Shown here: piece by piece, positions 23,377-35,060 of the stretch
Layout: every line of letters begins with the position of its first letter
Numbering within the stretch: position 1 is the stretch's first letter
Source of the DNA: Rhabditophanes sp. KR3021
Taxonomy: Eukaryota > Nematoda > Chromadorea > Rhabditida > Alloionematidae
Direction: 5' to 3'
DNA length: 64,000 nt
NCBI GenBank assembly: GCA_963281155.1
Contig: CAUJLY010000001.1
Location: 7,378,001-7,442,000, forward strand
Position numbers and translations under genes: made by a program
The notes under the pieces: model-generated
Databases searched by the model: none
The model's input: the letters and a program-made list of their open reading frames with translations, nothing else
Told to the model about the DNA's origin: nothing

Positions 23377-24262
23377 ATGTCCGTCGACAAAACAATTCAA
23401 GATCTGGGTAATACTGTGACCCAACTTGGAAATCTAGTCAATAATATAAATGGGCAGATAGCTGGTATTTCAGACCGAATTAATGTCACATTACGAAATT
23501 TAGATGGTTCGATATCGGGAGTTGCAGATGAGGTCAAGACAGTCACGTTACAGGTCGGCAATGTATTAGATTCTATTCCAGAAACATGGCTATGGTATCT
23601 GCTGTTTATTACATTAATTATAGTCTTTATTCTACTATCTATTTTAATCATAATGAGCTTAGTAACTAAAATTTACCAGGTAGTTCAAATATTCAAAGGC
23701 CAAGATCCGTATGCTCCTAATAGGCGTTTATTAGCTGACTCACCGGACTCGGCCTTATCTACTCCCTTATCACCGGAAAAAAGACCTGCCCACATGTCGT
23801 TGCCGATGCATAATGATAAAACATTAGTTAATCGAAAGACTCCACAACCTTCCTTTACTAATCCAGGAATTTTTGAAGTTTCCAGGAGGACAAGCTCATC
23901 AGGTCTGTATAATGTAAATAACAATAATGTGGAAAATGGTTCGAGTAAAATTGGGAGCAGTCAAGGTGAGTCATTTGCTAACTTTTTCCAATTAAATGGA
24001 TCTAAATAAATACAAATTCATCATTGTGAGTCATGATTCAACTAAATTTATTTATTTTTTAGAAATTCAGCCACCACGTCGTCCATACCTTCGGAAAGGC
24101 GAGGAACAACACCGTCCCTACAGCCATCAAATAACGCCATCTTCGTCATATCACAACACCAGCCACATCCCAGTCTCTCCAACCTCCTTAACTCATGGAA
24201 ATAACAACTTCGTGAACACCAGCCAACTGCCCATTTCAACGTCAAAAGCTGAGGCTGTGTAG
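23377..24262 (+). CDS. Single-pass membrane protein with helical ectodomain, cluster member 2
   Basis: Exons 23377..23965 and 24063..24262 give 262 residues. Residues 1-66 form one long amphipathic helix region with hydrophobic positions spaced 3-4 apart (TIQDLGNTVTQLGNLVNNI, GVADEVKTVTLQVGNVLDSI), recalling a SNARE-like or apolipophorin-like coiled coil. A membrane helix (YLLFITLIIVFILLSILIIM) follows at about 70-92. The long remaining tail is rich in Ser, Pro, Asn and basic residues (RRLLADSPDSALSTPLSPEK) and looks phosphorylatable and disordered. TTTTTAG lies two bases before the ATG. The architecture is shared with the neighbours at 20436 and 24510; the function is unknown. Confidence 0.75.
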
Positions 24263-24509
24263 TAAATCAAAAAAGTGTGTTTATTGGATGATCTCGGTTT
24301 CCAAATTTTTTGTCTATATTTTCTATCGATAGATTTTTATATTTAACTCATGCGATAATTCTTTTCTGTAAATATCTTTAGCGTAACGAACAATAAGAAA
24401 TGTATTATATTCTGTTTACTTTTATTATTGAAAGGCATTTAATCCTCTACTCGTATTTCATTTTATTAATTAATAATTTAAATTTATGTACATTTGTAGC
24501 CTCAGATTA

Positions 24510-25064
24510 ATGGCAGGCGTAGACGACACTATCAACGACATTACAAATGAAATCAACAAATTAGGACAAATTTTTTCTGACATCTCTGACGAAACATTCA
24601 AATTTCAGAAGGTACTTAACCGTACTTTGGATGGGTTTGAGTATGGATTAGATGATGCTAAGAGTATCGCCAAACGGGTTTCTCAAGAGGCTGCCTCTGG
24701 ATTAGGGAAAGTAAGTTTGAATTATTTATGCTTTTTAGTGTTAAAAAGGGGGATTATTTTCCATTATTAAAGACAGTCATATATTTGTTATTAGCAAAGT
24801 TACACGGTTCATTGACTTTATTTATTATAGTTTCCCTCAGCTGGTATATACTTACTCATCTTCCTAATTATAATCATCATAATATGGATCATAGCTATTT
24901 GGATAATTTATTTAATTTATACACGATACATCAACTTCAAACGAACGAAAGCTTCTTACCCCCAATTTCAATCTAGAAACTACAGAAAATCTTCTTATAT
25001 CAGCATTCCGGTTCAATCAAAATATAATAATACTAATAATTTTAATAATAACTTATATAAATAA
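24510..25064 (+). CDS. Single-pass membrane protein with helical ectodomain, cluster member 3
   Basis: Exons 24510..24710 and 24831..25064 join in phase 0 at GGGAAA|TTTCCC, giving 144 residues. Helical region: VDDTINDITNEINKLGQIF followed by FKFQKVLNRTLDGFEYGLDD. The membrane helix is isoleucine-rich (YLLIFLIIIIIIWIIAIWII), then a basic Tyr/Ser/Asn tail ending FNNNLYK. The membrane-proximal intron matches cluster member 1. CCTCAG four bases before the ATG is a likely trans-splice acceptor. The same size and order of parts as member 1 suggests tandem duplication with fast divergence. Confidence 0.72.
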
Positions 25065-25292
25065 TTATATGTATAGTTTGTTGCACTATAGCCTAATTGT
25101 TATTTTTTGTCTGTTAACACATTTATTGCAATTCCTTTTTAATTCATTCCTCAAGTAGTTCCAAAAAAGATGACACTCTTTTAATCAAAAGTCAACCTAC
25201 TTAACACTTAATTTGACAGGTCAGGTATGGCAATTTAAATTATTTTGGATTACATAATAAAAGTCTTGATTTATTCATTATTTTGAAAAGAT

Positions 25293-25844
25293 ATGTTGCT
25301 TTGTTCAGTATTAATTTTAATAAATTTTCTAAATTTTACTTTATCTGTAAGATATAATGGAGGTCCTATAATGGGTTATGGCCAAAATAATCAGATGGTG
25401 GGAAATAACTATGGCAACAACCAAATGATGGGTGGTTATGGTAATCAAATGATGGGATACGGAAATGCAATGGGCTATGGAAATATGATGTCAACTGGCT
25501 ACAATCCTTACATCCAACAACAAATGATGATGGGTGGACGTGGTAATAATATGTACAGCAGTCCTTATCAAATGGGAGGCTATTCAGGAATGAGTGGCTA
25601 TTCGGGAATGGGTGGCTATTCTGGAATGGGGATCTACCCAACTGTCAACGGATACTCACCTTTTTCCTACTCCAGTTCACTTTTCTCAAACCCAGTCTAT
25701 CAGAGTAATTATCAACTACCATCAACTACATACGGAGGAAGTTCAAGTTTGTTTCCTTATGCGGGAACAAGTTCTTCGGTGGCAACTGTTAGTAACGCAA
25801 TGCCCTATGGTTATAGTTATCCTTATGCAAAGAAAAAAGTTTAA
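25293..25844 (+). CDS. Secreted Gly/Tyr/Met/Asn-rich repeat protein
   Basis: A single exon of 183 residues. The signal peptide MLLCSVLILINFLNFTLS is followed by low-complexity repeats: NQMMGGYGNQMMGYGN, then GGYSGM-type units repeated four times near residues 95-112, then Ser/Tyr-rich sequence ending YPYAKKKV. There is no cysteine after the signal peptide. Such composition is seen in extracellular matrix, cuticle or pharyngeal-lining proteins and in self-assembling proteins. It ends only 27 bp from the stop of the convergent homeobox gene. Confidence 0.72.
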   Translation: MLLCSVLILINFLNFTLSVRYNGGPIMGYGQNNQMVGNNYGNNQMMGGYGNQMMGYGNAMGYGNMMSTGYNPYIQQQMMMGGRGNNMYSSPYQMGGYSGMSGYSGMGGYSGMGIYPTVNGYSPFSYSSSLFSNPVYQSNYQLPSTTYGGSSSLFPYAGTSSSVATVSNAMPYGYSYPYAKKKV

Positions 25845-25871
25845 TAAAATATTTTTTATTTATTTATTGTT

Positions 25872-26601
25872 TTAAACAGTTGTTGTATCGTATTTAATAT
25901 ATGGGTGATAATACATAGCTGAGTTATTCATCCCAAATTCAAAACCATCATGCCCAGATTTGTCTCTTTGTCTTCGGTTTTTGAACCAATTTGATATTTG
26001 TAAAACTTTTAAACCTGTCATTTTTGCTATTTGTCTCTTGTCTTCTGTATTAGGATATTTGTTTTGATCATAAAAGGCTCTTAAAGCGGATCGTGAATTT
26101 GTTTTAAAAGAGTAAACGGTTTCCTGCCCATCCCAAATTGTCGACGGAAAAGGATGTTTTTTTCGGAGTCTGTATTTTTCTACGGGACCCAGAGGTTTTT
26201 GCTTACGGAATTCGGATTCTGCGTATTTCGCTTCATACCAAATCATTTGTAGTTCGGGGTAGTCTTTTTCTTCGAATCTGCGAGATGATATTATTTCGTA
26301 GAGTGTAGTGAATTTTTTGGTGTATAATAAAGCAGCTAGGTAAGTTTTCTTGATTATAGCCGAGTCCTCGAAATAAATCATAACGCAATGAACAGATTTA
26401 AGAAATCTAACTATTTTGCCACCATCACCTTCTCTATACAAACTCTCAGCAATAGCTTCCAACTAAAATAAACAATCAAAAAAAGAATTAATAAACACTA
26501 ACCTGGTCCCTATTAAAATATCCATTCAACCTTGCCAAAGCAATCTCATCAAAGACTTTTATCTTATCAAAGCCCAACAAATCCTTTTCTAACCCCATCA
26601 T
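25872..26601 (-). CDS. SIX-family homeodomain transcription factor (Six4/5-like)
   Basis: Exon 1 (26503..26601, 33 codons, two adjacent ATGs) and exon 2 (25872..26462) join in phase 0, giving 229 residues. The SIX domain (about 12-135) includes the typical PELQMIWYEAKYAESEFRKQ, then PLGPVEKYRLRKKHPFPSTI and WDGQETVYSFK. The homeodomain (about 138-198) has SRSALRAFYDQNKYPN, KRQIAKMTGLKVLQISNWF and KNRRQRDK, with Lys at recognition-helix position 50 (WFKN), a SIX hallmark. The QNKYP and AKMTGL residues are closest to Six4/5 (unc-39 group). It probably binds DNA with an Eya-type cofactor in mesoderm or neural specification. The protein is short, with almost nothing outside the two domains, and the N-terminal part is divergent. 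Confidence 0.9.
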
Positions 26602-26707
26602 ATTACTGTAAAACAAGATATTAAATTAGGAAATGAATGTTTAACTTAACTTCTTAATTATCCTCCCTAAAAACAACTTTTGAATTCAAAAACAATTAGA
26701 TCCTCCT

Positions 26708-27001
26708 ATGCGTGGTTTTGAGCCAAAAAAGGCACAACCGTATCAAAATAAACTATCTAGGGTGAAGAAGGTTCAAGTTACATTGAGACGTAATGGTGGC
26801 AAGAATCAAAAGTTGTCCCTAATTAGGTTAGTAAAGTGAGAGGGGCTTATTTAATTAGCATCTATCTTTAATAACAGTAATCCTCATATTACTGGGGTGC
26901 CTGTTAAAAACATGTTATTAGTGAAAAAAATAAACATGGCAAATAAGGGTGGAAAGTATTGCGTTAATTGGTATGCTTGGAAATGAGGATAAGTATATGT
27001 G
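26708..27001 (+). CDS. Possible 80-residue basic protein, divergent from the SIX gene
   Basis: Exons 26708..26826 and 26878..27001 join across a 51-bp GTTAGT...AACAG intron and keep frame to TGA. The first exon (MRGFEPKKAQPYQNKLSR, VKKVQVTLRRNGG) and the start of the second (SNPHITGVPVKNMLLVKKI) are basic and loosely recall a bL30/uL30-type ribosomal protein core, but this is weak. The ATG follows TTAG by seven bases, a plausible trans-splice site, and is 106 bp from the divergent SIX start. Another frame of exon 2 is also open, so the 3' part is uncertain. Confidence 0.35.
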
Positions 27002-27515
27002 ATGGCTAAAATAGACTATTTATTTTTATTATTGACATGGAAATGATTTTTAGATTCCTTATGCTAATAGTTGAACCTGAATATGACACCTCGATGTGAT
27101 TTGCTTTGATAAGTTTTTACCATTTCCGACAAATTAAATTTACCAACAATTATAAGTTCCCTCTTCGGTAATTATAACACCATTCAAAGAACTTTTACTC
27201 GGCTCCTTTTGAAATATGAACTTTTGTTGATTGCCATGTTGTGCAATCGTCGTTTACTTGTTTGGGGTTAACTTTTGCATGAAAAAGTTAGTCATGTCAG
27301 GACAGGTGTTTAAATAAATCGTTCGATGATTTAATCTTTAAAGTGGGATATTAAATGGTGAGTGTTAGTAGGAATGGCAACAGGTGAAGGATTAGATGAA
27401 TAGCAGGGTTTCATTGTAATTTAAGGATAAGGAAAGGAATTTAAACAAAGTTCCTTTATTTAAAAAATAAGGTAATTAAAAAGAAACACAATTATTAAAT
27501 TAAATATATATTCTG
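27002..27515. other. Intergenic, no gene seen
   Basis: AT-rich spacer ending in the 3' flank of the minus-strand PPIL2 gene. No supportable frame or structure. Confidence 0.55.
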
Positions 27516-29155
27516 TTAGTCCCATGAACTAAAGTTTGAAAAATTGCCTTGTGTTGGGGGTTTCTTCTTGTAAGAACCGGAGCTGCCAGCCTCGTTCGCT
27601 GATAAAGATGGGGTGGAGGTCCCAGCTACTCTTTTTCCTAATAATTTGTCAGAAGGTTTAATATACTTCCCAACTCCCGTTCCATAGGTTTTCGGAACAA
27701 AGTCTTTGAATGTCTTGTTTTCCAACAACTTAGCCTGCTTTCCTTCTTCAGTAAGTCCAAATCGTTCTTCGGTCAGTAGTTTTTCAGCTTCTGCAATTGG
27801 GTTTCCAAAGACTTCCACAGATATGAATTGCACTTGCTTTATTGGCTTATCCATGGTATCCGTCTCAACAGCCTCAATTGCATCCAAAGTAGTCAATCCA
27901 CCAACAACCTTACCGAAGATAGTATGTTTTCCATTGAGATGCGCACAAGGTCTAAATGTAATAAAGAATTGCGACTTATTTGTATTTGAACCATGGTTAG
28001 CCATACTCAGGAAGCCACGACTGTCATGGATATACCCATTGTCTCCCCCAATTTCATCCTTGAATGTCTTGCCCCAAATAGACTCACCTCCCTTGCCAGT
28101 TCCAGTAGGATCGCCGCCTTGCATCATAAAGTTTTTGATTACTCTGTGAAATATGGTATTGTTGAAGTATCCATCCTCGCAATGCTTTAGGAAATTTTCA
28201 CAAGCCATTGGAGCTGCCTTGCAGAACAATTCTAAGTTTAGGGTACCATAATTGGTCAGTATTCTAACATAGCCATTTTTAACAACTCTTGAGTACTTGA
28301 CGTGGTCATGCTCTAGCACGGCCGCCTTATTTTGGGTAACAGGGTCACATGCCGTACTTGTAAAACCGGCAGACATTTTTCCTTCTGAATAATGAGCGGA
28401 GTTGAACTTGTCTTGGTAAACTTGCTTGGGTTTAACCGTTTCTTTTTTGACAAATTCTTTTTCAAGTAACGCCAGCGATATCTTTGCCTCAACCGGAAGA
28501 CAATTTTGGTAGTACTCAGGTTTGTTGAGCTTCTCTTTTCTTCGCCAAGCTCAGCCTTAAGTTTTTCGTCATCCTTTACATGGTAGTATAATTCCAGGTT
28601 GAATTTTGCTAAATTTGTTGGGTCTTGGAGTACGATTATATCTTTCCTTTGAAAAGGAACTTCAGTTGTCAAGTCTTTAAGGTTATTTATCTTTAAATTT
28701 AACTCATCAACTGCCTCTTTTGAGTAAACATTCCCAGTAGTACCTATCGCCACAATATAACTAGTCTCACCAAACTCCCTCAAATTAATTGGACACCATT
28801 CCTTTCCATGCTTATTCTTCGCAAAATGCAATTCTATGATATCTTCGAAGGTCATTTTCTTTCCAGTACAGGGGTGAATTCGTTTCTTTTCCAAGTGCTT
28901 TATAATAGCATCGTAGTCAAATAGATAACCATCCTTCGAGCAGCATGGTTTTTCATAAGGAACGAGTGTCAATGAGCAATGGGTGAAGGGTAACCGTCTG
29001 AATACGCCTTTCTCCGAACGAGGAAAGGTGTCTTTGTTCCCACCAAAGGAGTCTTTCCATTCTTTGGTGGTTAGGTAACTGAAGTATAAAGATTATTAAT
29101 GATTGGAGGGAATATTAACTTACAGTTTGTCCTTTTGATGTTGTTTTTTGCCCAT
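27516..29155 (-). CDS. ppil2: PPIL2-type U-box/cyclophilin peptidyl-prolyl isomerase, frame broken
   Basis: Exon 1 (29124..29155, MGKKQHQKDKL) splices to 27516..29078. The product has the family N-terminus (FRRLPFTHCSLTL), a divergent U-box (VPYEKPCCSKDGYLFDYDAI, HPCTGKKMTFEDIIEL), the NVYSKEAVDELN and LQDPTNLAKFNLELYYHVKD blocks, then the cyclophilin domain (TIFHRVIKNFMMQGGDPTGT, SQFFITFRPC) and the terminal FSNFSSWD. Members are spliceosome-associated nuclear enzymes with ubiquitin-ligase-like domains. The frame is lost by exactly one base in the A run at 28536..28539 (plus-strand T run); adding one base restores 531 residues. Both halves are well conserved, so this is an assembly error or a very recent lesion. 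Confidence 0.9.
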
Positions 29156-29429
29156 TTTATTGCAAGTATAGCGGCTATTTTTCCAGGTAGTTGTGTCTAG
29201 AGATAGAGTGCTGCACACCAATGTATGATGCGATATCAACTGAATTTCCAATCAGGACTTATCGAAATTTCTCATCATAGTAAATAGCGATAGACAAAGA
29301 TGAAAGTAATCTCTATTTACGGACGAAATAAACCTAAATAAATTGCAAAGCACATATTAAGTTAATGTTACCAGATGTCTTTATTCTAATAAGCATTTAT
29401 TAAGTAAGAAATCATAAATAATACAAGTT

Positions 29430-32400
29430 TTAATTGGATTTTAAATTTTGTCTTTCTGTCAATTCATGATACAATCCTTTTTTGTTAGACATAAGCTCTA
29501 CGTGATTTCCTTTCTCGATTACAATGCCATCCTTGATGACTGCTATAGTGTCGAAATGCGCTATACTACTTAATCTATGAGCAATTGAAATAACAGTGAA
29601 GTCTTTGCTAATTTTGTCAACGGCATCTTGGACTAGCTTTTCAGATTCGTTGTCAAGGGCTGCAAATGCTTCATCCAAGATAATCAGTTTTGGTGATCTT
29701 ATGATGGCTTGGCCGATGGCAAATCTAGATCTTTGTCCACCAGACAATTGTGAACCTGAGCAATAAATTCGTCATTATATTATGATCCCATTAAACAAAC
29801 CTTTAGCTCCTACGTTTGTATCTAATCCGTCAGGAAGAGAGTTCACAAAGTCCCAGATATTACACATTTTCAAAACCTCCATAATTCTATCATCACTAAT
29901 ATTTTGTTCTTCTATTCCGTACAATAAATTGTCGCGGATTGAACAATCAAAAAGAACTGGCTGTTGGCCGACTAAGGCAAATTGTGAGCGAACATGATGT
30001 AAATTAAGTTCTCTCAAATCATGGCCATCAATTAAAATTGAACCAGCTTGAGGATCGTAAAATCTTTCCAGTAAACCTGAATCAAAAATAAGTGGTGAAG
30101 TAATTCAAAGACTTACCAACAGTGGTAGATTTACCACACCCACTCGGTCCAACTAAAGCAAGCGATTTCTTTGGTTCCACTGATATAGACAGATTCTTTA
30201 GAACCTTTACATCTTTTCTTTGGGGATAATTGAAATGCAAATTCTAAAAAATTATTCAGTTTTCAAATGAAGGCATTACCTTAAATTCAATATGTCCTTT
30301 GATCTCAGGTTTCTTTCCACCTTCCGAAAAGATAACAATCGAGTTGTGTTCCTTTAGCATACTGAAAATAATACCGGAGGCTAGACGAGCTTTAGTATAT
30401 TCAGGGATGTACGACGCAGCAAAACCAATTCCGGTAGCACTGAAGGCAAACGCGTAAATAGCTTTCATGCAATCGAGTGGGTGCATTCCTTGTTCTCTAA
30501 TCAAATATAGGGCAAGTCTGAAAGCGGCAGCATTAATAAAGAAAGTGATTGAACTACTGATCGAGTAAATAACGGCTTGTAATAGAGCTTTCCTACGAGA
30601 AGTCATATGAGGATATTTGAGATGATTTCCAAACATTTGGAACATTCGATCTTCGAGGGTTAAGGCTTGGACTGCTTTGATGTTTTCAATGGCTTCGAGA
30701 GCTACTTTTCCAGCTGCTTCAGTACCCATGTCGTCTTCTTTGCTTCTTGAGCTGATGTATTTGAATTGTAAGCCCTGTGCTACTCCTGCTATTGGGAATA
30801 TGATCATGCATAAAAGAGCCATTTGCCACGAGTAATAAATGGCAATTCCGATTCCTGCAAAAAAGCCAATCACTCCGGACAAAACTTGCCCTAATTGATA
30901 ACTCAGCGAATTTTTTACATTCGGGCAATCTGTAGCCAATCTAGTAACCAATCTTCCACTTGAATGTCTTGGGTCATCAAAATACGCAATCTCTCTACCA
31001 ACAATATTTCTGAACAAAGTTCCGCGTAGTCTAGAAGTCAATTTTTCTGAACTTAAGCCAAAGAAAAATGAAGAGGCAAATAGAGTGGCTCCTTGAAATG
31101 CTCCCAGTACTAAAAACAATATATTATTTATTATTCACATTGCTCAGCTTGCCTAAAAACATAAATGCCCAGAAGTGCCCGTCGCTCCTATAAAAGAATG
31201 TAATCATTTAAAATGCTACATTTAATTACCTCATCTTTTCTTGATCCGTATCGGCAAATACTTTCATAATTGTTGAGAAGATTTGGGAGAAGACCGGAAA
31301 GACTACTCCGTTGCAAGCCGAAAAAAACAGTGCAATGAATAAATAAGGCCATTCAGGTTTTGAGAATTTGAACATTTCGATCAGATTACTTTGACTGACA
31401 TTTAATTCTTTCATTTCAGCTGAAATAATGGATTAATGCATCAGAAATGTCTGGTAAAACTGTAATTAAGATGTCTTGTCCACTTTCGGATTTGTCTCTT
31501 TTAAATGGTCAAAAATATCAAAATTAATAAAAGTAGGCCTAGTTTTAAAATTACAACTAAACGATTCAGTATGTTATTAGTTGAAGATTTTCTATACCAA
31601 CATTAGGATGAGTCTTCCTACATTTGGATATTAGCTGAAAGCTAATCATATTTTGGCAACAGTACGATCAAATAAAGCTTTGCTAATATTATTTGTTTTA
31701 GTGCAACAACATCGCATCATACTTGATGTTATTAATTATTATGGCTCGACAAGGGAAAAGAGAACTATTGTGCGTGATCTACTAGCAAAGCAAGCTAGTT
31801 TAGAAGAAAAACTTTGAAGTAAAACATCTAGGAATGAAGAAAGTTCATCCTTTGTGAGAAGTACACCTTTTATAGCAAACGGTAGGTTTAAGAGTAATTT
31901 ATAGCGTAATTAATTTGTTTTAGATCAACCTGAAAGAGTCTCTCCCGTTACACAGTGACGACAAATCGGTGAAAGTATAGAAGACAGAAAGGCGATTCGA
32001 GAACTAATTGGTAACTTATGTGGAATTGTTTTGATTCTGATGAAGGAAAGGTTTACGTTAAGTACCTTGAACATCTATCACCGCGTTATGTTGCGATCAT
32101 GGAACCTTGCCTATTGTAAAACTGCCACTAACTCGGAGAAAGGTGTTATCTGGATGAGATTTTAAACTTTTCACTTTCTCGCAGATCAAGGAGATGGAAA
32201 ATTCTCTATGGAAAAATTACTTACTAAAGGAACAGAAAAGACTATCTTGAAGCCGGTGTAGAAACATAGAAGCTATCAGAGCTTTTAGCCGACAAATCAC
32301 TAATGCAGATTCTGGCTTCTCTTCCTTTGAAGAGTTATCAAAATGGACTCAGTATTTAATGGACAAGTAGCTGATCTCATCATCGACGAGTTTATGCATT

Positions 32401-35060
32401 TTTCCGATTTTCATATTTGCAATTTTAATAAATGATGTTTTAATCTTTGTCTAACCTTGCAATCTTTTCAAATCATCTTTTTCATCTTCAATTGCATTTA
32501 CAGAATGGTCACCTTTGACAAACTTGTGAGTAGCAGCAAGGTCGATTTCTCCGTTCTTTTTATAAGAAACTACACTTGATCTTCTGCTGGCTTCGGAATT
32601 GAGACTAGCCAAGCGTTCTCTCTTGCTTTTTGGCTTTTGATCGTCTTCAAGTCCAAGATCGGCAAATACTTGGGTGTTTACTAATTCATGATAAAAGCCT
32701 TTCTTTTCTAGCAATTCATTGTGAGTGCCTGACTCGACAATTTCCCCATGTTTCATAACAAGAATTTTGTTTGCATTTTTGATTGTACTTAATCTATGAG
32801 CTACAACAATTGTGGTTCTTCCAACTGAAGCTCTGTCCAATGCTTTTTGGACAACATGTTCACTAAAACAATAATTAATAATAATTGGACGGTAAACGAT
32901 TATCTTACCTATTTGAATCCCTAAAAGTACCAAATAAAAGAAACAATAATTACTAATAAATGAGGAATTAAACTTGCAGTGCAGATGTAGCTTCATCCAA
33001 AAGCAACATGATTGGATTGTGAAGAATAGCAGCTGCAATTCCAATCCTAGCCTTTTGTCCCCCAGAGAGCTGACTTCCTCGAGGTCCTAATATCGTATTC
33101 AATTGTTCGGGAAACTGAGATACAAATTCCCATGCATTAGCCTTTTTCAACGCATTTATTACATCTGGTTCGGAGATAGTTTCATCAAAACAAGAAACAT
33201 TGTCATAAATGCTGGCATTGAAAACAGTAGCTTCTTGTGAAACTACTCCGATTAGAGAACGTAGATATTTGAGATTGAAGTCTTGGATTTCATGTCCATC
33301 AATTAAGATGGAACCTGAATGTTGCTGGTAATATCGTAATAACAATTGGATGATTGTTGATTTGCCTGAAATTGTTATTTTTTATTGTCTAATCTATTAT
33401 CCATACCTGAACCACTCGAACCCACTAAAGCGACCGTTTCGCCAGGTAATGCTTCAAACGAAATTCCCTTTAACACTTGAACATCTGGTCTAGTTGGGTA
33501 TGCAAATTTAATGTCCCTAACTTCGATTCTTCCTTTAATAATCTCCGGTTTAACCCCCTCTTCAGATGAAGAATCAATGTCTGGCTGACGGTCGATCACT
33601 TCGTAGATTGAGTACGCAGCACCTAAAAAAGATTAAATCACGTGACAAAAGAACGATAAAAGTTATACTTAATAATAAGACCTAATCTATTTGCACTCAC
33701 CTAAAGCAGTTCCTATCACCGCAAATTGTGGACCTGCTTGTCCTAAGGCCTGTAATTTTTATGTTAATACTCCGTTATCAGCTGCATTGAATTTGTCTAT
33801 ACTTACCATACCTACAATATTTAAAAATAAATAAAAAACAATTAATTACTTACTTCCCATCATAACAGAGAAGAAACAGGTGAACACAACATTTGACTCG
33901 GCCATTCCCCAATAAACATAATCAACTCCGATGTAAAAACCTAAGCAATAAGAGGCAAAAATAATCAAGAATGTAACACCTAATCCGGCACCAATAAATA
34001 TACTTTTCTGAACTCCGTCTTTCAGGGCATCTTTCAAAGAAACATTGTATCTCAAACATTCTCTTTCTTGCCCATTGAAGGCAGTAACTGTCTTAATATT
34101 ACCAATAACTTCGTCGGCAATAGCTCCTATTAAAAATTGTTATTTTATTCTTATAAACTAAATGAGTACCTGATTTTGCATATTTCTCAGCTTCTCTGAA
34201 AACGAACATTTATTTGGAAAGAATATTATGTATATTTATTACCTTGTACTTGCTGAGCTCATGAGTTTTGCAATAAAACCACCACAGATCATCATAAATG
34301 GACTGAGGGAAAGCATAATCAAGGTGAGTTTCCAACTATAAGTGAAAGCGACTGCAAATCCGCAAAGGAACTGACTAGTGAATTGGATTAGAAGACCGAC
34401 TTTGTCACCTAAATATTGCTTTAGTTTAATAAAATGTAAATGAACCTTACCAGTTCCTTCCTTAACTCTTTCAAGATTGTCAAACATCTTTGAAGACAAA
34501 GCTCCCGTTGAATTTTCATCGTACCTTCAAAGGACATTTATAAATAGTAACTATAATTGACTTACCAAGCAATATTCTGTCTCAAAATACTTTTAAAAAA
34601 TGCTTTCTTTAGAACATAGTTCATATTTTCACATGATATTTGGAAACACAACACTTGAATAAAAGCTGCCGCCAAAATACCACCACCAAGGTAACAATAC
34701 ATATAACATTCATTTAGAATATCTGAAGTAAAATCAGGCCATCCGTAATTGAAATTCGGCGGTAACTTAGTAGGATCGTTTCCAGCATCTTGCAAAATGA
34801 TAGCATTAATGAATGATTTTGAGATATCTCCAATAATGATTGAAAATAAAGGCATTCCAGAGCCTGTTCCAATAGCAACTAAGATTCCAAGAAAGACTAA
34901 GAAAACATCTGATTTCGAAGCATACTTCCATAGTTTAAACAAAGAAACCGTTGGTGGTTTAACTTCTTTTACCTTTTCTCTACAACAATATGTTAAGATA
35001 TAAACTTAATTAAACTTACTTTTCGTCATCATCTGTCGGAGTACCCTTTTTGCAAACCAT
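29430..35060 (-). CDS. pgp: Full-length P-glycoprotein (ABCB multidrug exporter)
   Basis: Many exons with short introns; the first (35020..35060) encodes [14 protein letters not shown]. Layout: TMD1 (35.0-33.7 kb), NBD1 (33.6-32.5), linker, TMD2 (31.4-30.3), NBD2 (30.3-29.4), about 1,200 residues. NBD1 has Walker A GSSGSGKST split by an intron at about 33375..33410, signature LSGGQKARI and Walker [15 protein letters not shown]2 has GCGKST, the Q-loop LVGQQPVLF, signature LSGGQRSRF and [20 protein letters not shown] has become DEAFAALD but the catalytic Glu stays. ABCB pumps export lipophilic drugs and toxins from the plasma membrane. The linker ends near DDLKRLQ before a 1,036-bp intron (31420..32455), far larger than the others, which holds a gene relic on the opposite strand. 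Confidence 0.92.
31702..32370 (+). pseudogene. Decayed protein-coding gene inside the pgp intron
   Basis: After a TTTTAG site the plus strand reads [37 protein letters not shown], a stop, then [26 protein letters not shown]...TTTTAG mini-intron follows, then [11 protein letters not shown], a stop, [20 protein letters not shown], frame changes, and finally [20 protein letters not shown] and [13 protein letters not shown] before TAG. Several stops and frameshifts interrupt otherwise well-formed helical protein text with a preserved intron, so this is a duplicated gene in decay, not a retrocopy. The parental family is not recognised. Confidence 0.55.
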
